Notes: generated from the sequence alone by a model not told the origin. 64,000 bases of DNA from Gemmatimonadaceae bacterium (GCA_025934775.1 JAICWO010000003.1:1-64000), one strand, 5' to 3'. Shown: positions 52,636 through 62,443, counted from the stretch's first letter. Numbers and translations are program-made.

Positions 52636-53155
52636 CCCGTCCAAGCCACACACCATCCTCGTCGGCCTTCCGGGTTCCGGAAAGACCACGATTGGCGAGG
52701 CGGCGGCCAAGCAATTGGGGCGCACGTTTCTCGATCTCGATCTCGAGATCGAGCGCCGCGAGGGGCGGTCGATCGGGCAGATCTTCGCCGAAAAAGGCGA
52801 GCCCTACTTTCGAAAGAAGGAGCGCGACCTGACCGAGGAGCTGACGCTGGTCGGCAACATGATCGTGGCGCCCGGCGGCGGCTGGATCTCGAACGCGGAA
52901 AACGTGGCGCTCGTGCGGCCCCCTGGACGGCTTATATACCTTAAAGTGCGTCCGGAGACGGCGCTCAAGCGACTCGGTCCCATGCGCATGATGAGACCGC
53001 TCCTCACGCGGCCTGATCCGCTTGGAGAGATCAAGCGACTGTTTTCGGCACGGCAGGCCGCGTACGAGTCCGCCGACTCCGTTATAGACACGGAACTCTA
53101 TGATCTGCAACGGGTTATACAGAAAGTGACGGAGCTTGCTTCGGCGGCTGGCTAG
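52592..53155 (+). CDS. aroK: Shikimate kinase
   Basis: 187 aa. Walker A GLPGSGKT (25-32), the shikimate-binding DLDLEIERREG (48-58), and the Gly-rich APGGGW (94-99) that also binds shikimate. The lid region has MRMMRPLLTRPDPL with the catalytic Arg. It phosphorylates shikimate at O3, upstream of the aroC reaction in the same pathway. The ATG at 52592 lies inside the end of aroC (44-nt overlap); a short non-conserved N-terminal extension of about 18 residues precedes the P-loop strand, so a later start is possible. Confidence 0.92.
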   Translation: MTPTFRTSHPGSAADPSKPHTILVGLPGSGKTTIGEAAAKQLGRTFLDLDLEIERREGRSIGQIFAEKGEPYFRKKERDLTEELTLVGNMIVAPGGGWISNAENVALVRPPGRLIYLKVRPETALKRLGPMRMMRPLLTRPDPLGEIKRLFSARQAAYESADSVIDTELYDLQRVIQKVTELASAAG

Positions 53156-53302
53156 AAATGCGTTAGGTTCTTCGCGGAGCGGAAGGCCTTCGCGATCATT
53201 CCAACAAGCGGCAATCGTTCGATACGACAGGGCGAGGATCGATGCCACACGCATCGCCATTCCTCCCCTTCTTGCTTTCAGACCCGTCCGAGCGTCTGAG
53301 AT

Positions 53303-53548
53303 ATGGATTCTATGACTTTTCGCGTATTGGGCCCGCACGAGCGGGGGCGTTTCGCACCCGAGGCGTGGGGGCATCTGCTGGCATTGAGCGGCGCCGGGGT
53401 GCTGAACCCGGCGGAGCTCGAGCACATCATTGAACGGGCACTTTTGCAGATCGATGGACGCATCGCCCTCGATGACCTCCGCTCTCTCATGGAAGGCGCG
53501 GGGTACATCGAGCAGAGCGACGGCGATCAACATCAGACGGTACACTGA
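53303..53548 (+). CDS. smg: Smg/DUF494-like protein
   Basis: 81 aa, a short form of the Smg (DUF494) family. Recognisable parts: FRVLGPHERGRFAPEAWGHL near the start and LNPAELEHIIERALLQIDG followed by ALDDLRSLM. Its function is unknown. It sits 2 nt before topA, as smg does in many bacteria, and that position is the best support for the call. The start could be Met1 or Met4. Confidence 0.7.
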   Translation: MDSMTFRVLGPHERGRFAPEAWGHLLALSGAGVLNPAELEHIIERALLQIDGRIALDDLRSLMEGAGYIEQSDGDQHQTVH

Positions 53549-53550
53549 GC

Positions 53551-56013
53551 ATGGCGACTCGAAAGACGGGCACCACCGCCAAGCGCGCCGCGACCAAGAA
53601 GTCCGCGGCGAAAACGAAAGCGGTGACCAAGGCGACTGCCCGGCGTGGGCGCGCCAAGGTTGCCGAAGAGGTCGCGGCGTACGAACCCGATACGACGCCG
53701 GGCGGCAGCTCGCTCGTCATCGTCGAGTCGCCCGCCAAGGCGAAGACGATCGGCAAGTACCTCGGCCGCGGCTATCGCGTTCGCGCGACGGTCGGCCACA
53801 TCATGGACCTGCCGGAGAAGAAGCTCGGCATCGACGTGGACAACGGCTTCACGCCGGATCTCGTGCCGATCCCGGGGAAGGAGAAGACCATCGCGGACCT
53901 CAAGAGCGCCGCGAAGGAGAGCCGCGAAGTCCTGATCGCGACCGACCCTGACCGCGAGGGCGAGGCCATCGCCGCGCACGTGGCGACACAGATCAGCCCC
54001 AAGCGCGGTCCGCTCACCGTCCCGATCAAGCGCGTGCTCTTTCACGAGATCACGAAGGACGCCGTGCAGCGCGCGATCCTGAACGCGGGCACGATCGACA
54101 GCAAGAAGGTCGAGGCGCAGCAAGCGCGGCGCGTGCTCGATCGCCTCGTGGGCTACAAGGCCTCGCCCGTCCTTTGGAAGACTGTAAAGAAAGGACTCTC
54201 AGCGGGCCGCGTACAGACGGTGGCGCTGCGGCTCATCGTCGAGCGCGAGCGCGAGATCCGCGCGTTCAAGCCGGTCGAATACTGGTCGGTCGAGGCGCTG
54301 CTGGAGAAGGACAACCAGCAGTTCACGGCCAAGCTGCACCACATCGACGGCAAGAAGGCCGAGATCCCCAATCAGGCCGAAGCGGATCGCATCCTCAACG
54401 ATCTGAAAGGCCGCAAGACGTTCGACGTCACAGAGGTCAAGCGCCGCGAGCGGCGGAAGAACCCGTCGGCGCCGTTCACCACGTCGACGCTCCAGCAGGA
54501 GGGGGCGAAGAAGCTGTCGTTCGGCTCCAAGCGCACCATGCGCGTCGCGCAGGATCTGTACGAGGGCATAGAGCTGGGCAACGAGGGCGCGGTCGGCCTC
54601 ATCACGTACATGCGTACGGACTCCACCCGCGTCGCGGAGAGTGCGGCGGGGCAGGCGCGCGAGTATCTGCGCACGCTGTTCGGCGAGGAGTTCGTGTGCA
54701 AGACGCCGCAGCTCTACGGCGACGGTAAATCAAAGAATACTCAAGACGCGCACGAGGCGATCCGGCCCACGGATCCCACGCGCCGCCCGGACGAGGTGAA
54801 GAAGTTCCTCTCCGCCGACCAGTTCAAGCTCTATCAGCTCGTCTGGCAGCGCTTCATGGCGTCGCAGATGGCGCCCGCGGTGTTCGACACGACCACCGTG
54901 GACTTCGACATTCCGTCCAACGTCCAGCCGGACATCGGCCGCCGGAGCTATCTGTTCCGCGCCACGGGCTCCATCGTGAAGTTCCAGGGCTTCCTCGTGC
55001 TCTATCGCGAAGCGCGCGAAGAGGGCGACAGCAAGGCGCTCGAGGACGAGCAGGCGTTGCCAGTGATCGAGGTCGGGGAGCGCGTGCCGTGCAAGGGGAT
55101 CACGCCGAACCAGCACTTCACCGAGCCGCCGCCGCGCTTCTCCGAGGCGAGCCTCGTCAAGGAGCTCGAGCGGCTCGGCATCGGTAGACCGTCTACCTAT
55201 GCGTCGATCATCTCCGTGCTCGCCGACCGGCGGTACGTGGAGCTCAACCAGCGCCGCTTCTTCCCGACCGAGCTTGGCGAGTCGGTCGAGAAAGTCATGG
55301 TGAAGCAGTTCCCCGACATCTTCAACGTGGGCTTCACGTCGGAGATGGAGGAGGAGCTCGACAAGGTGGAGGACGGCGACCTTGGCTGGCAGAAGGTGCT
55401 CAAGAATTTCTGGGCGCCATTCAACTTGCGGCTCTCCAAGGTCGACGCCGGCTCGCTGATCGCCGAAGCGTACGATCTCTCGCAGATCGCGGAGCTGCGC
55501 TGCCCGGATTGCGGCGGCAAGCTGGAGCCGCGCGGCGGCTTCTTCGGTCCGTTCCTCGCCTGCGAGAACCACCCGAAGACGTGCAAGTACACGCGGCCGA
55601 TCAAGGGCGAGAAGGCGAAGCCCGTGATGACCGAGTACATGTGCCACCTGTGCGGCGCGCCGATGGTGATTCGGCAGGGACGGAGCGGCCAGTTCCTCGG
55701 CTGCAGCACCTTCCCCAAATGCCGCGGCACGCGCTCCATGCCGACGGGCGTGTTCTGCCCCAAAGATGGCGGCGAGCTGGTCGAGCGCCGGTCGCGCAAA
55801 CGTGGCACGGCGTTCTACGCCTGCTCCAACGAGGACTGCGACTTCGTCGCCTGGAACAAGCCCGTCGCCGAGAAATGCCCGGAGTGCGGCTACGTCGGCG
55901 CCGAGATGAAGTTCACCAAGGCGCGCGGCGACTTTAGAAAATGCTTAAAGTGCGGCAACGAGTGGGACGCGCCAAAGCCCGATGAAGCGGCTGAGGAGGC
56001 GCTGGCGGGTTAA
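53551..56013 (+). CDS. topA: DNA topoisomerase I
   Basis: 820 aa. A Lys/Ala-rich N-terminal tail (about 1-45), the Toprim domain with SLVIVESPAKAKTIGKYLG and DPDREGEAI, and the catalytic Tyr353 in GLITYMRTDSTR. It relaxes negative supercoils. At the C-terminus four zinc-ribbon-like modules follow: CPDCGGKL, CHLCGAPM, CPKDGGEL and CPECGYVG; the third lacks one of its four Cys (CPKDG), and may not bind zinc. GGAG-like sequence is weak before the ATG. The stop overlaps the opposing RCC1 gene stop. Confidence 0.96.
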   Translation: MATRKTGTTAKRAATKKSAAKTKAVTKATARRGRAKVAEEVAAYEPDTTPGGSSLVIVESPAKAKTIGKYLGRGYRVRATVGHIMDLPEKKLGIDVDNGFTPDLVPIPGKEKTIADLKSAAKESREVLIATDPDREGEAIAAHVATQISPKRGPLTVPIKRVLFHEITKDAVQRAILNAGTIDSKKVEAQQARRVLDRLVGYKASPVLWKTVKKGLSAGRVQTVALRLIVEREREIRAFKPVEYWSVEALLEKDNQQFTAKLHHIDGKKAEIPNQAEADRILNDLKGRKTFDVTEVKRRERRKNPSAPFTTSTLQQEGAKKLSFGSKRTMRVAQDLYEGIELGNEGAVGLITYMRTDSTRVAESAAGQAREYLRTLFGEEFVCKTPQLYGDGKSKNTQDAHEAIRPTDPTRRPDEVKKFLSADQFKLYQLVWQRFMASQMAPAVFDTTTVDFDIPSNVQPDIGRRSYLFRATGSIVKFQGFLVLYREAREEGDSKALEDEQALPVIEVGERVPCKGITPNQHFTEPPPRFSEASLVKELERLGIGRPSTYASIISVLADRRYVELNQRRFFPTELGESVEKVMVKQFPDIFNVGFTSEMEEELDKVEDGDLGWQKVLKNFWAPFNLRLSKVDAGSLIAEAYDLSQIAELRCPDCGGKLEPRGGFFGPFLACENHPKTCKYTRPIKGEKAKPVMTEYMCHLCGAPMVIRQGRSGQFLGCSTFPKCRGTRSMPTGVFCPKDGGELVERRSRKRGTAFYACSNEDCDFVAWNKPVAEKCPECGYVGAEMKFTKARGDFRKCLKCGNEWDAPKPDEAAEEALAG

Positions 56014-57248
56014 GGAAAGCGCAACCCGCCGAGCACCGTCACGGGAATCGATTGATTGAAACCCGTGCCGTCCCCCAGCTCGCCGTCCTCGTTGTCGCCC
56101 CAGCACCACATCTGTCCCGTGCGGGCGAGCGCGCACGTATGATCGAGACCGGCATCGAGAGCGATCACGCTCGAGACGCCGTTCACTTTGATCGGCGTGT
56201 GCGCGCACGCGTGCAGCACTGAATCCGTGCCGCCCGTCACGCCGGGCGGCCGATACGGGACGCAGTCGTCCGTGGTGCTCGCGGTGGCGCTCCCGAGCTG
56301 CCCGATGGAGTTGAAGCCCCAGCAGTACACGTCGCCGCTCGACGTGATGCCGCACGTGTGGCCGAAGATCGAGTTCACCCGGCTCGCCCGGACCGTCGCG
56401 AAGCTCTGCGTGGTGAGAACGGGCGTCGGCGTGAGGCGGCGGGTCGTGGTGCCGTCGCCGAGCTGGCCGGCGAAGTTGGCGCCCCAGCAGAGGGTCTGGC
56501 CCGTCGTCGCGACGGCGCACTGATGAATCGAGCCGCCGGCGAGCGCGTGAAACTTGAGGCTCGTCGCGACGGCGCGCGGCGTGGTGGACGAGATCGTGTC
56601 GCCCGTCCCGAGCTCGCCGTAGGTGTTGTCGCCCCAGCAGTACGCGGATCCGGCCGATGTCAGACCGCAGGCGTGCCAGAAGCCAAGGCTGATCGTTGTG
56701 AACGTGAGTCCGCCCGCGACCGGCACGGGAGTGGGATGCGGGAGCGAGTCACCCGCGCCGACCTGTCCGCGGCCATTCTCGCCCCAGCAGTACGCGCGTC
56801 CACCGGCGTCCGCGCCGCACGCGAACTTCCGTCCCACCGCAATCGATACGAGCCGCGCCGACGATGAGACGGGCGTCGGATAATACGAGAAGCTCGACCC
56901 GACGCCAGGCCGCGTCGGATCGTCGCCCCAGCACCAGGGCGCGCCGTCGGACGTGATCGCGCAGATCGACACGTTGCCCGCGGCGAGCGACACGAAGTGG
57001 TGACCGCCGGCCGTGGGCACCGGGGCGAGCGACTCGTTCAACGTGGAGTCACCGTGCTCGCCGTCGAGATTGTCGCCCCAGCAGTACGGGGCGCCGGCGT
57101 CCGTCAACGCGCAGGTGAAACGCTCGCCCGCCGCGAGCGACGCCGTCGCATCGACGGCGGTCGAGCCGCCCGGCGCCGTGTTCCGGCTGGAATCGCAGGC
57201 GGCGAGCGCGAAAAACGAGACGAGCAGCACGGCGTGTCGAGCTTGCAT
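56010..57248 (-). CDS. RCC1-repeat lipoprotein
   Basis: 412 aa. The lipobox LAAC ends the signal. About seven RCC1/ATS1 repeats follow, with the WCWG or YCWGDN signature (YCWGDNLDGEHGD, WCWGDDPTRPGVG, YCWGDNTYGELGTGD, LCWGANFAGQLGDG, YCWGFNSIGQLGSA, WCWGDNEDGELGDG), so a seven-bladed propeller. The repeated Cys before Trp is of the type that pairs with a Cys in TCA or ICA of the same blade. No partner can be inferred. It is the convergent neighbour of topA, and divergent from trmFO by 213 bp. Confidence 0.85.
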   Translation of the reverse strand: MQARHAVLLVSFFALAACDSSRNTAPGGSTAVDATASLAAGERFTCALTDAGAPYCWGDNLDGEHGDSTLNESLAPVPTAGGHHFVSLAAGNVSICAITSDGAPWCWGDDPTRPGVGSSFSYYPTPVSSSARLVSIAVGRKFACGADAGGRAYCWGENGRGQVGAGDSLPHPTPVPVAGGLTFTTISLGFWHACGLTSAGSAYCWGDNTYGELGTGDTISSTTPRAVATSLKFHALAGGSIHQCAVATTGQTLCWGANFAGQLGDGTTTRRLTPTPVLTTQSFATVRASRVNSIFGHTCGITSSGDVYCWGFNSIGQLGSATASTTDDCVPYRPPGVTGGTDSVLHACAHTPIKVNGVSSVIALDAGLDHTCALARTGQMWCWGDNEDGELGDGTGFNQSIPVTVLGGLRFP

Positions 57249-57461
57249 TCATCCTCCGACCGGCGAGCGAACGGTGAGGGTGCCTGTCGCGGTGTGCTGC
57301 CCGAGCCGCGTTTTAGGTGTTGCTCATCATGATTTCGAAAAAGCCGCCACAACCATATACCAACTCACCCCGATCAAGCTTTGGTCACTCGATTCGGTTC
57401 CGGTCGTTGCTTGGGCGCTGACGCATTTTCCCCCGAGCGGACCGGTCGTTACGTTGGGGGC

Positions 57462-58820
57462 GTGTCCATTTCGCCCTCCTCTCCGATTCGCGTCGTCGGC
57501 GGCGGCCTCGCCGGCAGCGAGGCCGCCTGGCAGCTCGCCGAGCGGGGGCACCGCGTCGTGCTGCACGAGATGCGGCCCATGCGCCCGACGCCCGCTCACA
57601 AGACCGAGAAGCTGGCCGAGCTCGTCTGCTCGAACACGTTCAAGAGCACCGAAACGAGCAACGCGCACGGGCTGCTCAAAGCCGAGATGCGGCTGCTCGG
57701 GTCGATGGTGCTCGAGTGCGCGGACGCCGCGCGCGTGCCAGGCGGAAGCGCCCTCACGGTGGATCGCGAGCTCTTTTCCAGCGCGGTGCACGACCGGGTC
57801 GCGTCGCACCCGAACATCACGATCGAGCGCGGCGAAGTGACCGAGCTGCCGCGCCCCGGCATCATCGCCACGGGCCCGCTGACGTCCGACGCGTTGACGC
57901 GAAAAATTCAGGAGCGGCTCGGCGCCGAATCACTGGCGTTCTACGACGCGATCGCGCCGATCATCGCCGGCGACTCGATCGATTTCGACATCGCGTTTCG
58001 CGCGTCGCGCTACGGCAAGGAAACCATGGCCGGCGCGGGCGACGAGGGCGCATACGTCAATTGCCCATTCACGCGCGAGCAGTACGAGGCGTTTCTCTCG
58101 GCACTCTCGGCGGCCGACCAGTACGCCGGGCAGACGTTCGACCCGATTCCGTACTTCGAGGGCTGCATGCCGGTGGAGGAGATGGCGAAGCGCGGGCGTG
58201 ACACGCTGCGCTTCGGGCCGATGAAACCGGTGGGGCTCATCGACCCGCGCACCGGCCGGCAGGCGTTCGCGATCGCTCAGCTCCGGATGGAGGATCGTGA
58301 CGGCCGGATGTGGAATCTCGTCGGATTCCAGACGCGCATGCGGACCGGCGAGCAGCAGAAGGTGCTGCGGATGATCCCGGGGCTGGAGCACGCCGAGTTC
58401 CTGCGATTCGGCTCGATTCACCGGAACTCATATATCAATGCTCCAATGTCGCTCTCGTCGACGCTCGCGCTCCGCGACGAGCCGATGACGGTGTTCGCCG
58501 GGCAGCTCACCGGAGTCGAAGGCTACACCGAGAGCACGGCGACGGGTCTGCTCGCGGGCATCAACCTGTCGCGGCTGCTGAGCGGCGAGGACGCGATCGT
58601 GCCGCCGCCCACGACCATGTTCGGTGCGCTCTATCGTTATTTGCGCGAGGCGGATCCAAAGCACTTTCAGCCGATGAACGCGAACTTCGGGCTGCTCGAC
58701 GAGCTGCCGGGGCGCGTGAAGGACAAGAAGCAGAAGCGCGAGCAGCTCGCGGCGCGCGCGCTCGACGACATGACGAGCTGGCGCGACGCGATGCGGCTCG
58801 AGGCTGTCGCGCGTGGCTGA
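57462..58820 (+). CDS. trmFO: Folate-dependent tRNA (m5U54) methyltransferase TrmFO
   Basis: 452 aa. The FAD-binding motif RVVGGGLAGSEAAW opens the protein; HKTEKLAELVCSNTFKS is the TrmFO-specific segment with the catalytic Cys; EGCMPVEEMAKRG and GQLTGVEGYTES are family signatures. It uses methylene-tetrahydrofolate and FADH2 to methylate U54 of tRNA. The GTG at 57462 follows GGGGG and is preferred to the longer frame from 57381. In this and many other genomes trmFO lies between topA and xerC. Its stop is 8 nt inside the xerC start. Confidence 0.95.
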   Translation: MSISPSSPIRVVGGGLAGSEAAWQLAERGHRVVLHEMRPMRPTPAHKTEKLAELVCSNTFKSTETSNAHGLLKAEMRLLGSMVLECADAARVPGGSALTVDRELFSSAVHDRVASHPNITIERGEVTELPRPGIIATGPLTSDALTRKIQERLGAESLAFYDAIAPIIAGDSIDFDIAFRASRYGKETMAGAGDEGAYVNCPFTREQYEAFLSALSAADQYAGQTFDPIPYFEGCMPVEEMAKRGRDTLRFGPMKPVGLIDPRTGRQAFAIAQLRMEDRDGRMWNLVGFQTRMRTGEQQKVLRMIPGLEHAEFLRFGSIHRNSYINAPMSLSSTLALRDEPMTVFAGQLTGVEGYTESTATGLLAGINLSRLLSGEDAIVPPPTTMFGALYRYLREADPKHFQPMNANFGLLDELPGRVKDKKQKREQLAARALDDMTSWRDAMRLEAVARG

Positions 58821-59760
58821 CACCGGCCCGGCGACCGCGCCGCTGCCCAACGAGGTCGCCGACTACCTCGAGCATCTCGCCAAGGAGCGCGACATGTCGC
58901 CGAACACCGTTCGCGCGTACGGCCGCGATCTCGGCGAGTTCGTCGCGTATCTCAACCGGCATTACGGCGGAGCGTCCTGGAGTTGGCAGGGCGTCGACCG
59001 GCTCGCGATGCGGGGCTTCCTCGGCCAGCTCGCGAAGCGCGGGCTCGCGAAGCGATCGATGGCCCGCACGCTATCCGCGGTGCGCAGCTTCTATCGCTAT
59101 CTGCATCGCAACGAAATCGTCGACGCCAATCCGGCGCGCGCGGTCGGTGCGCCGCGCCTCGAGAAGCATCTCCCCGGCTATCTCGATCGCGCGCAGATCG
59201 ATCTGCTCTTTCAGGCGGCCGAAGCACGAGCCATGGAAGGCAGCTTCGTGGACGTTCGCAATCTCGCGATCCTCGAGCTGTTCTACTCCACCGGGATGCG
59301 TCTCTCCGAGCTGCAGGGACTCAACCGCGGTGATCTGGACATGATCACGCAGCAGGTCAAAGTCCGCGGCAAGGGGAGAAAGGAGCGGATCATCCCGGTC
59401 GGCGATCACGCCGTGCGGGCGCTGCGCAATTACGAAGCGAAGCGCGACGAGCTGCTGCGCGGGCTCGCCACTCGCGCCGATCGCATGGCGATGTTTCTCG
59501 CGAAAACGGGGAAGCGGATCGGCGTGCGCGCGGTGCAGAAAGCCGTGACCAGATTTCTCGACCAGATCGACGAGGACGCGGGGCTCACCGTACATTCGCT
59601 GCGGCACAGCTTCGCGACGCATCTGCTCGATGCGGGCGCCGACCTGCGCGCGGTGCAGGAGCTCCTCGGCCACGCCTCGATCTCGACGACGCAGATCTAC
59701 ACGCACACGAGCGTCGAGCGACTCAAGCAGGTCTATCAAAAGGCGCATCCGCGAGCGTAG
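58813..59760 (+). CDS. xerC: Tyrosine recombinase XerC
   Basis: 315 aa. The N-terminal SAM-like domain (about 12-100) and the catalytic domain hold the full set: Arg163 (GMRLSEL), Lys187 (RGKGRKER), His261 and Arg264 (HSLRH), His287 (LGHASISTT) and the nucleophile Tyr296 (QIYTHTS). It resolves chromosome dimers at dif with XerD. The GTG start overlaps trmFO by 8 nt. It lies just upstream of hslVU, as in many bacteria. Confidence 0.92.
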   Translation: MADTGPATAPLPNEVADYLEHLAKERDMSPNTVRAYGRDLGEFVAYLNRHYGGASWSWQGVDRLAMRGFLGQLAKRGLAKRSMARTLSAVRSFYRYLHRNEIVDANPARAVGAPRLEKHLPGYLDRAQIDLLFQAAEARAMEGSFVDVRNLAILELFYSTGMRLSELQGLNRGDLDMITQQVKVRGKGRKERIIPVGDHAVRALRNYEAKRDELLRGLATRADRMAMFLAKTGKRIGVRAVQKAVTRFLDQIDEDAGLTVHSLRHSFATHLLDAGADLRAVQELLGHASISTTQIYTHTSVERLKQVYQKAHPRA

Positions 59761-59814
59761 CGGCCACGGCTCGAATCGTGCCGTCATGGCAGAGGTCCAA
59801 TCCCTGATTCCAGC

Positions 59815-60165
59815 ATGCGCATCGAGCTCGTTCCGCTGATCTTCGGCATCATCGTCGGCCTCGTGGGGTTGGGGCTGGTCGTCGACGCGTGGACGCCGGA
59901 TGAGATCATCGTAAAGCGCGAGCGCCGTCGTCGGCCTCGAGTGGAGCGGCACCGCGGCGGCGAGGCGGCGATCGGGCTTGGCGTGCTCTGCATGGGCGCC
60001 GCCTTCATCGGCCGCGACACGTGGAACGGATCCGTGATCGCCGTGATCGCGGGAAGCGTGCTGTTGCTGTACGGCGCGCTGCTCAACTGGCACTACCTCG
60101 GAAACGCGATCACCCATCGCGGTGCGCTGCGCCGGCGCGGCGACTCCGCGCGCGCAGAGCGCTGA
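59815..60165 (+). CDS. Small membrane protein of unknown function
   Basis: 116 aa. Three predicted membrane helices (about 5-24, 52-68 and 74-92) separated by a basic, Arg-rich loop (KRERRRRPRVERHRGG) and ended by a basic tail. No family is recognised. It is in the same direction as xerC and hslV with 54 and 73 bp gaps. It may be an orphan conserved in this lineage. Confidence 0.6.
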   Translation: MRIELVPLIFGIIVGLVGLGLVVDAWTPDEIIVKRERRRRPRVERHRGGEAAIGLGVLCMGAAFIGRDTWNGSVIAVIAGSVLLLYGALLNWHYLGNAITHRGALRRRGDSARAER

Positions 60166-60238
60166 GCCACGGCGCAGCCTCGAGCAGCCCTCGGGTTCGT
60201 GCATCCCCGCCCGTTCCCGTTCGGGCTAGCTTTGATGC

Positions 60239-60787
60239 ATGTCCAATCCACTCCCTCGCATGCGCGCGACGACTATTCTGGCGGTCCGCCGAAACGGCAA
60301 GGTCGCGATCGGCGGCGACGGCCAGGTCACGGTCGGCGAGACCGTCATGAAGTCGCACGCGCAGAAAGTCCGGGTGCTGCACGGCGGAAAGATCGTCACG
60401 GGCTTCGCCGGCGCCGCGGCGGATGCGATGACGCTCTTCGACAAGTTCGAGGAGAAGCTGGTGCGCTATCCCGGCAACCTCGCGCGGGCCGCCGTGGAGC
60501 TCGCCAAGGAGTGGCGCAGCGACCGCGTGCTGCGGCGGCTCGAGGCGCTGCTGATCGTCGCCGACAAGGAGCACGGATTCATCGTGTCCGGGACGGGCGA
60601 GCTGATCGAGCCCGACGACGGCATCCTCGCGATCGGCTCCGGCGGGTCGTACGCGCTGGCCGCGGCGCGCGCCCTGATCGACGCGACCACGCTCGAGGCG
60701 CCGGAGATCGTCACGCGCGCGATGCACATCGCGGGCGAGATCTGCATTTATACGAATACTAATATAACAGTTTTAGAAACGACTTAA
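60239..60787 (+). CDS. hslV: ATP-dependent protease subunit HslV
   Basis: 182 aa. The mature N-terminal Thr is likely Thr11 in [11 protein letters not shown], after a 10-residue propeptide; most HslV have a shorter one. Conserved [18 protein letters not shown] and [14 protein letters not shown] are present. It forms the proteolytic dodecamer fed by HslU. The ATG at 60239 is used, but a later Met8 would also work. A 100-bp heptad inverted repeat separates it from hslU. Confidence 0.95.
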   Translation: MSNPLPRMRATTILAVRRNGKVAIGGDGQVTVGETVMKSHAQKVRVLHGGKIVTGFAGAAADAMTLFDKFEEKLVRYPGNLARAAVELAKEWRSDRVLRRLEALLIVADKEHGFIVSGTGELIEPDDGILAIGSGGSYALAAARALIDATTLEAPEIVTRAMHIAGEICIYTNTNITVLETT

Positions 60788-60790
60788 CGT

Positions 60791-60885
60791 TGGTCGTCCG
60801 CGGTCCGCGGTCCCGTCGTTCAGCGGCGCGAGCTGCATGACGCCGTTGCACCGCGGACCGCGAACGACGGACCACGGGCCACTAT
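60791..60885. repeat. Heptad inverted repeat between hslV and hslU
   Basis: The left part has 7-bp units (GTCCGCG twice, then GTCCCGT), while the right part has the complement (CGCGGAC, CGCGAACGACGGACCACGG); both arms share CGTCGTTC/GAACGACG. It fills almost the whole 100-bp spacer, 2 nt before the hslU start codon. Confidence 0.8.
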
Positions 60886-60887
60886 TC

Positions 60888-62354
60888 ATGTCCTCCAATC
60901 GTACGCAGCAGGCGCTGGCCAAGCTGGCCGACCTCACGCCGCGCCAGATCGCCGCCGAGCTCGATCGGTACATCGTCGGCCAGGCCGAGGCGAAGAAGGC
61001 CGTCGCCATCGCGCTTCGCAACCGGTGGCGCCGCCAGCGCGCGCCGGAAGCGATTCGCGAAGAGATCTCGCCGAACAACATCATCCTCATCGGCCCGACG
61101 GGGGTGGGGAAGACCGAGATCGCGCGGCGGCTCGCCAAGCTCGCGGGCGCGCCGTTCATCAAGGTCGAAGCCTCCAAGTTCACCGAGGTCGGCTACGTCG
61201 GCCGCGACGTGGAGTCGATGGTGCGCGACCTCGTCGAGAGCGCGATCGACATGGTGCGGAGCGAGCGCGAATCCGAGGTGGAAGATCTCGCGCACGAGCG
61301 CGTCGACGAGCGACTCCTGGATCTGCTGCTGCCGCCGCCCGCCGCCGCCGAGAAGCCGGCCCCGGAGCCGGTCGCGAAGCTATCGTCTGACGACGCGCTC
61401 GGCGTCTTTCTCGTCTCCGGCTCCGGCTCGGTGACGAAGGAAGCGGCGCCCGACCCGGCGCAGGAGCGCTACAAGCGCACGCGCGACAAGCTGCGCCAGC
61501 TCTTGATCGACGGCCAGCTCGAGGATCGCGAGGTGGAGGTCGAAGTCACGCCGGCGAGCGTGCCGATGTTCGACGTGCTCGCCTCACAGGGCGCGCCCGA
61601 AGGCATGGACAACATCTCCGACATGCTCAAGGAGATGCTTCCCAAGCGAAAGAAGAAACGCACGGTCAAAGTCTCCGAGGCGCGGCGGATTCTCTTCGAG
61701 CAGGAGATCGAGAAGCTGATCGATCTGGAGGACGTCACCGCCGATGCGCTCGAGCGCGTCGAGCGGCTCGGCATCATCTTCCTCGACGAGATCGACAAGA
61801 TCGCCGGGGAGCGCTCGCAGCACGGCGGCCCGGACGTCTCTCGCGAAGGCGTGCAGCGCGACCTGCTCCCGATCGTCGAAGGCTCGAACGTGCAGACCAA
61901 GTACGGCATGGTGAAGACGGACCACGTGCTGTTCGTGGCCGCCGGCGCGTTTCACGTGTCGAAGCCGAGCGATCTCATTCCGGAGCTCCAGGGCCGGTTT
62001 CCGATTCGCGTCGAGCTGAAGGCGCTCACCGAACAGGATTTCATCCGCATCATGACGGAGCCCGAGAACGCGCTCACCAAGCAGTACGCCGCGCTCGTCG
62101 AGGCGGACGGCGCGTCGCTCACGTTCACCGAAGACGGAATCGCTGAGATCGCGCGGATCGCCGCGCTGGTCAACGAGCGCATGGAGAACATCGGTGCGCG
62201 CCGGCTGCACACGGTGATGACGACGCTGCTCGAGGACGTGTTGTTCGATCTCCCCGACCGCGGCACCACGGCGATCAGGATCGACGCCGCCGCCGTCCGC
62301 GACCGTCTCAAGGCGATCGTGGAGGACGAGGACCTGCGGAAGTACATTCTGTAA
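60888..62354 (+). CDS. hslU: ATP-dependent protease ATPase subunit HslU
   Basis: 488 aa. Walker A GPTGVGKT (69-76), Walker B IIFLDEIDKIA (from about 296), the pore-loop region FTEVGYVGRD, and the C-terminal RKYIL that docks in HslV. The intermediate domain (about 115-265) holds the long variable stretch APAPEPV-type low-complexity insert and KRKKKRTVKVSEARR. It unfolds substrates for HslV. The ATG at 60888 lies 2 nt after the heptad repeat and has no clear Shine-Dalgarno. Confidence 0.95.
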   Translation: MSSNRTQQALAKLADLTPRQIAAELDRYIVGQAEAKKAVAIALRNRWRRQRAPEAIREEISPNNIILIGPTGVGKTEIARRLAKLAGAPFIKVEASKFTEVGYVGRDVESMVRDLVESAIDMVRSERESEVEDLAHERVDERLLDLLLPPPAAAEKPAPEPVAKLSSDDALGVFLVSGSGSVTKEAAPDPAQERYKRTRDKLRQLLIDGQLEDREVEVEVTPASVPMFDVLASQGAPEGMDNISDMLKEMLPKRKKKRTVKVSEARRILFEQEIEKLIDLEDVTADALERVERLGIIFLDEIDKIAGERSQHGGPDVSREGVQRDLLPIVEGSNVQTKYGMVKTDHVLFVAAGAFHVSKPSDLIPELQGRFPIRVELKALTEQDFIRIMTEPENALTKQYAALVEADGASLTFTEDGIAEIARIAALVNERMENIGARRLHTVMTTLLEDVLFDLPDRGTTAIRIDAAAVRDRLKAIVEDEDLRKYIL

Positions 62355-62363
62355 GTGCTGAGA

Positions 62364-62443
62364 GGGGAGAGTGGAGAGAAGAGAGTGGCGGCGCGCGTCG
62401 CCCGCTCTCTCCTCTCCACTCTCGACTCTCGACTCTCCAATCT
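62364..62443. repeat. Heptad inverted repeat between hslU and argF
   Basis: GGGGAGA, GTGGAGA, GAAGAGA (62364-62384) and, after a GC-rich centre, CCTCTCC, ACTCTCG, ACTCTCG, ACTCTCC, AATCTCC (to 62443). Arms are complementary with mismatches. It fills the 96-bp spacer, 7 nt before the argF ATG. Confidence 0.88.
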
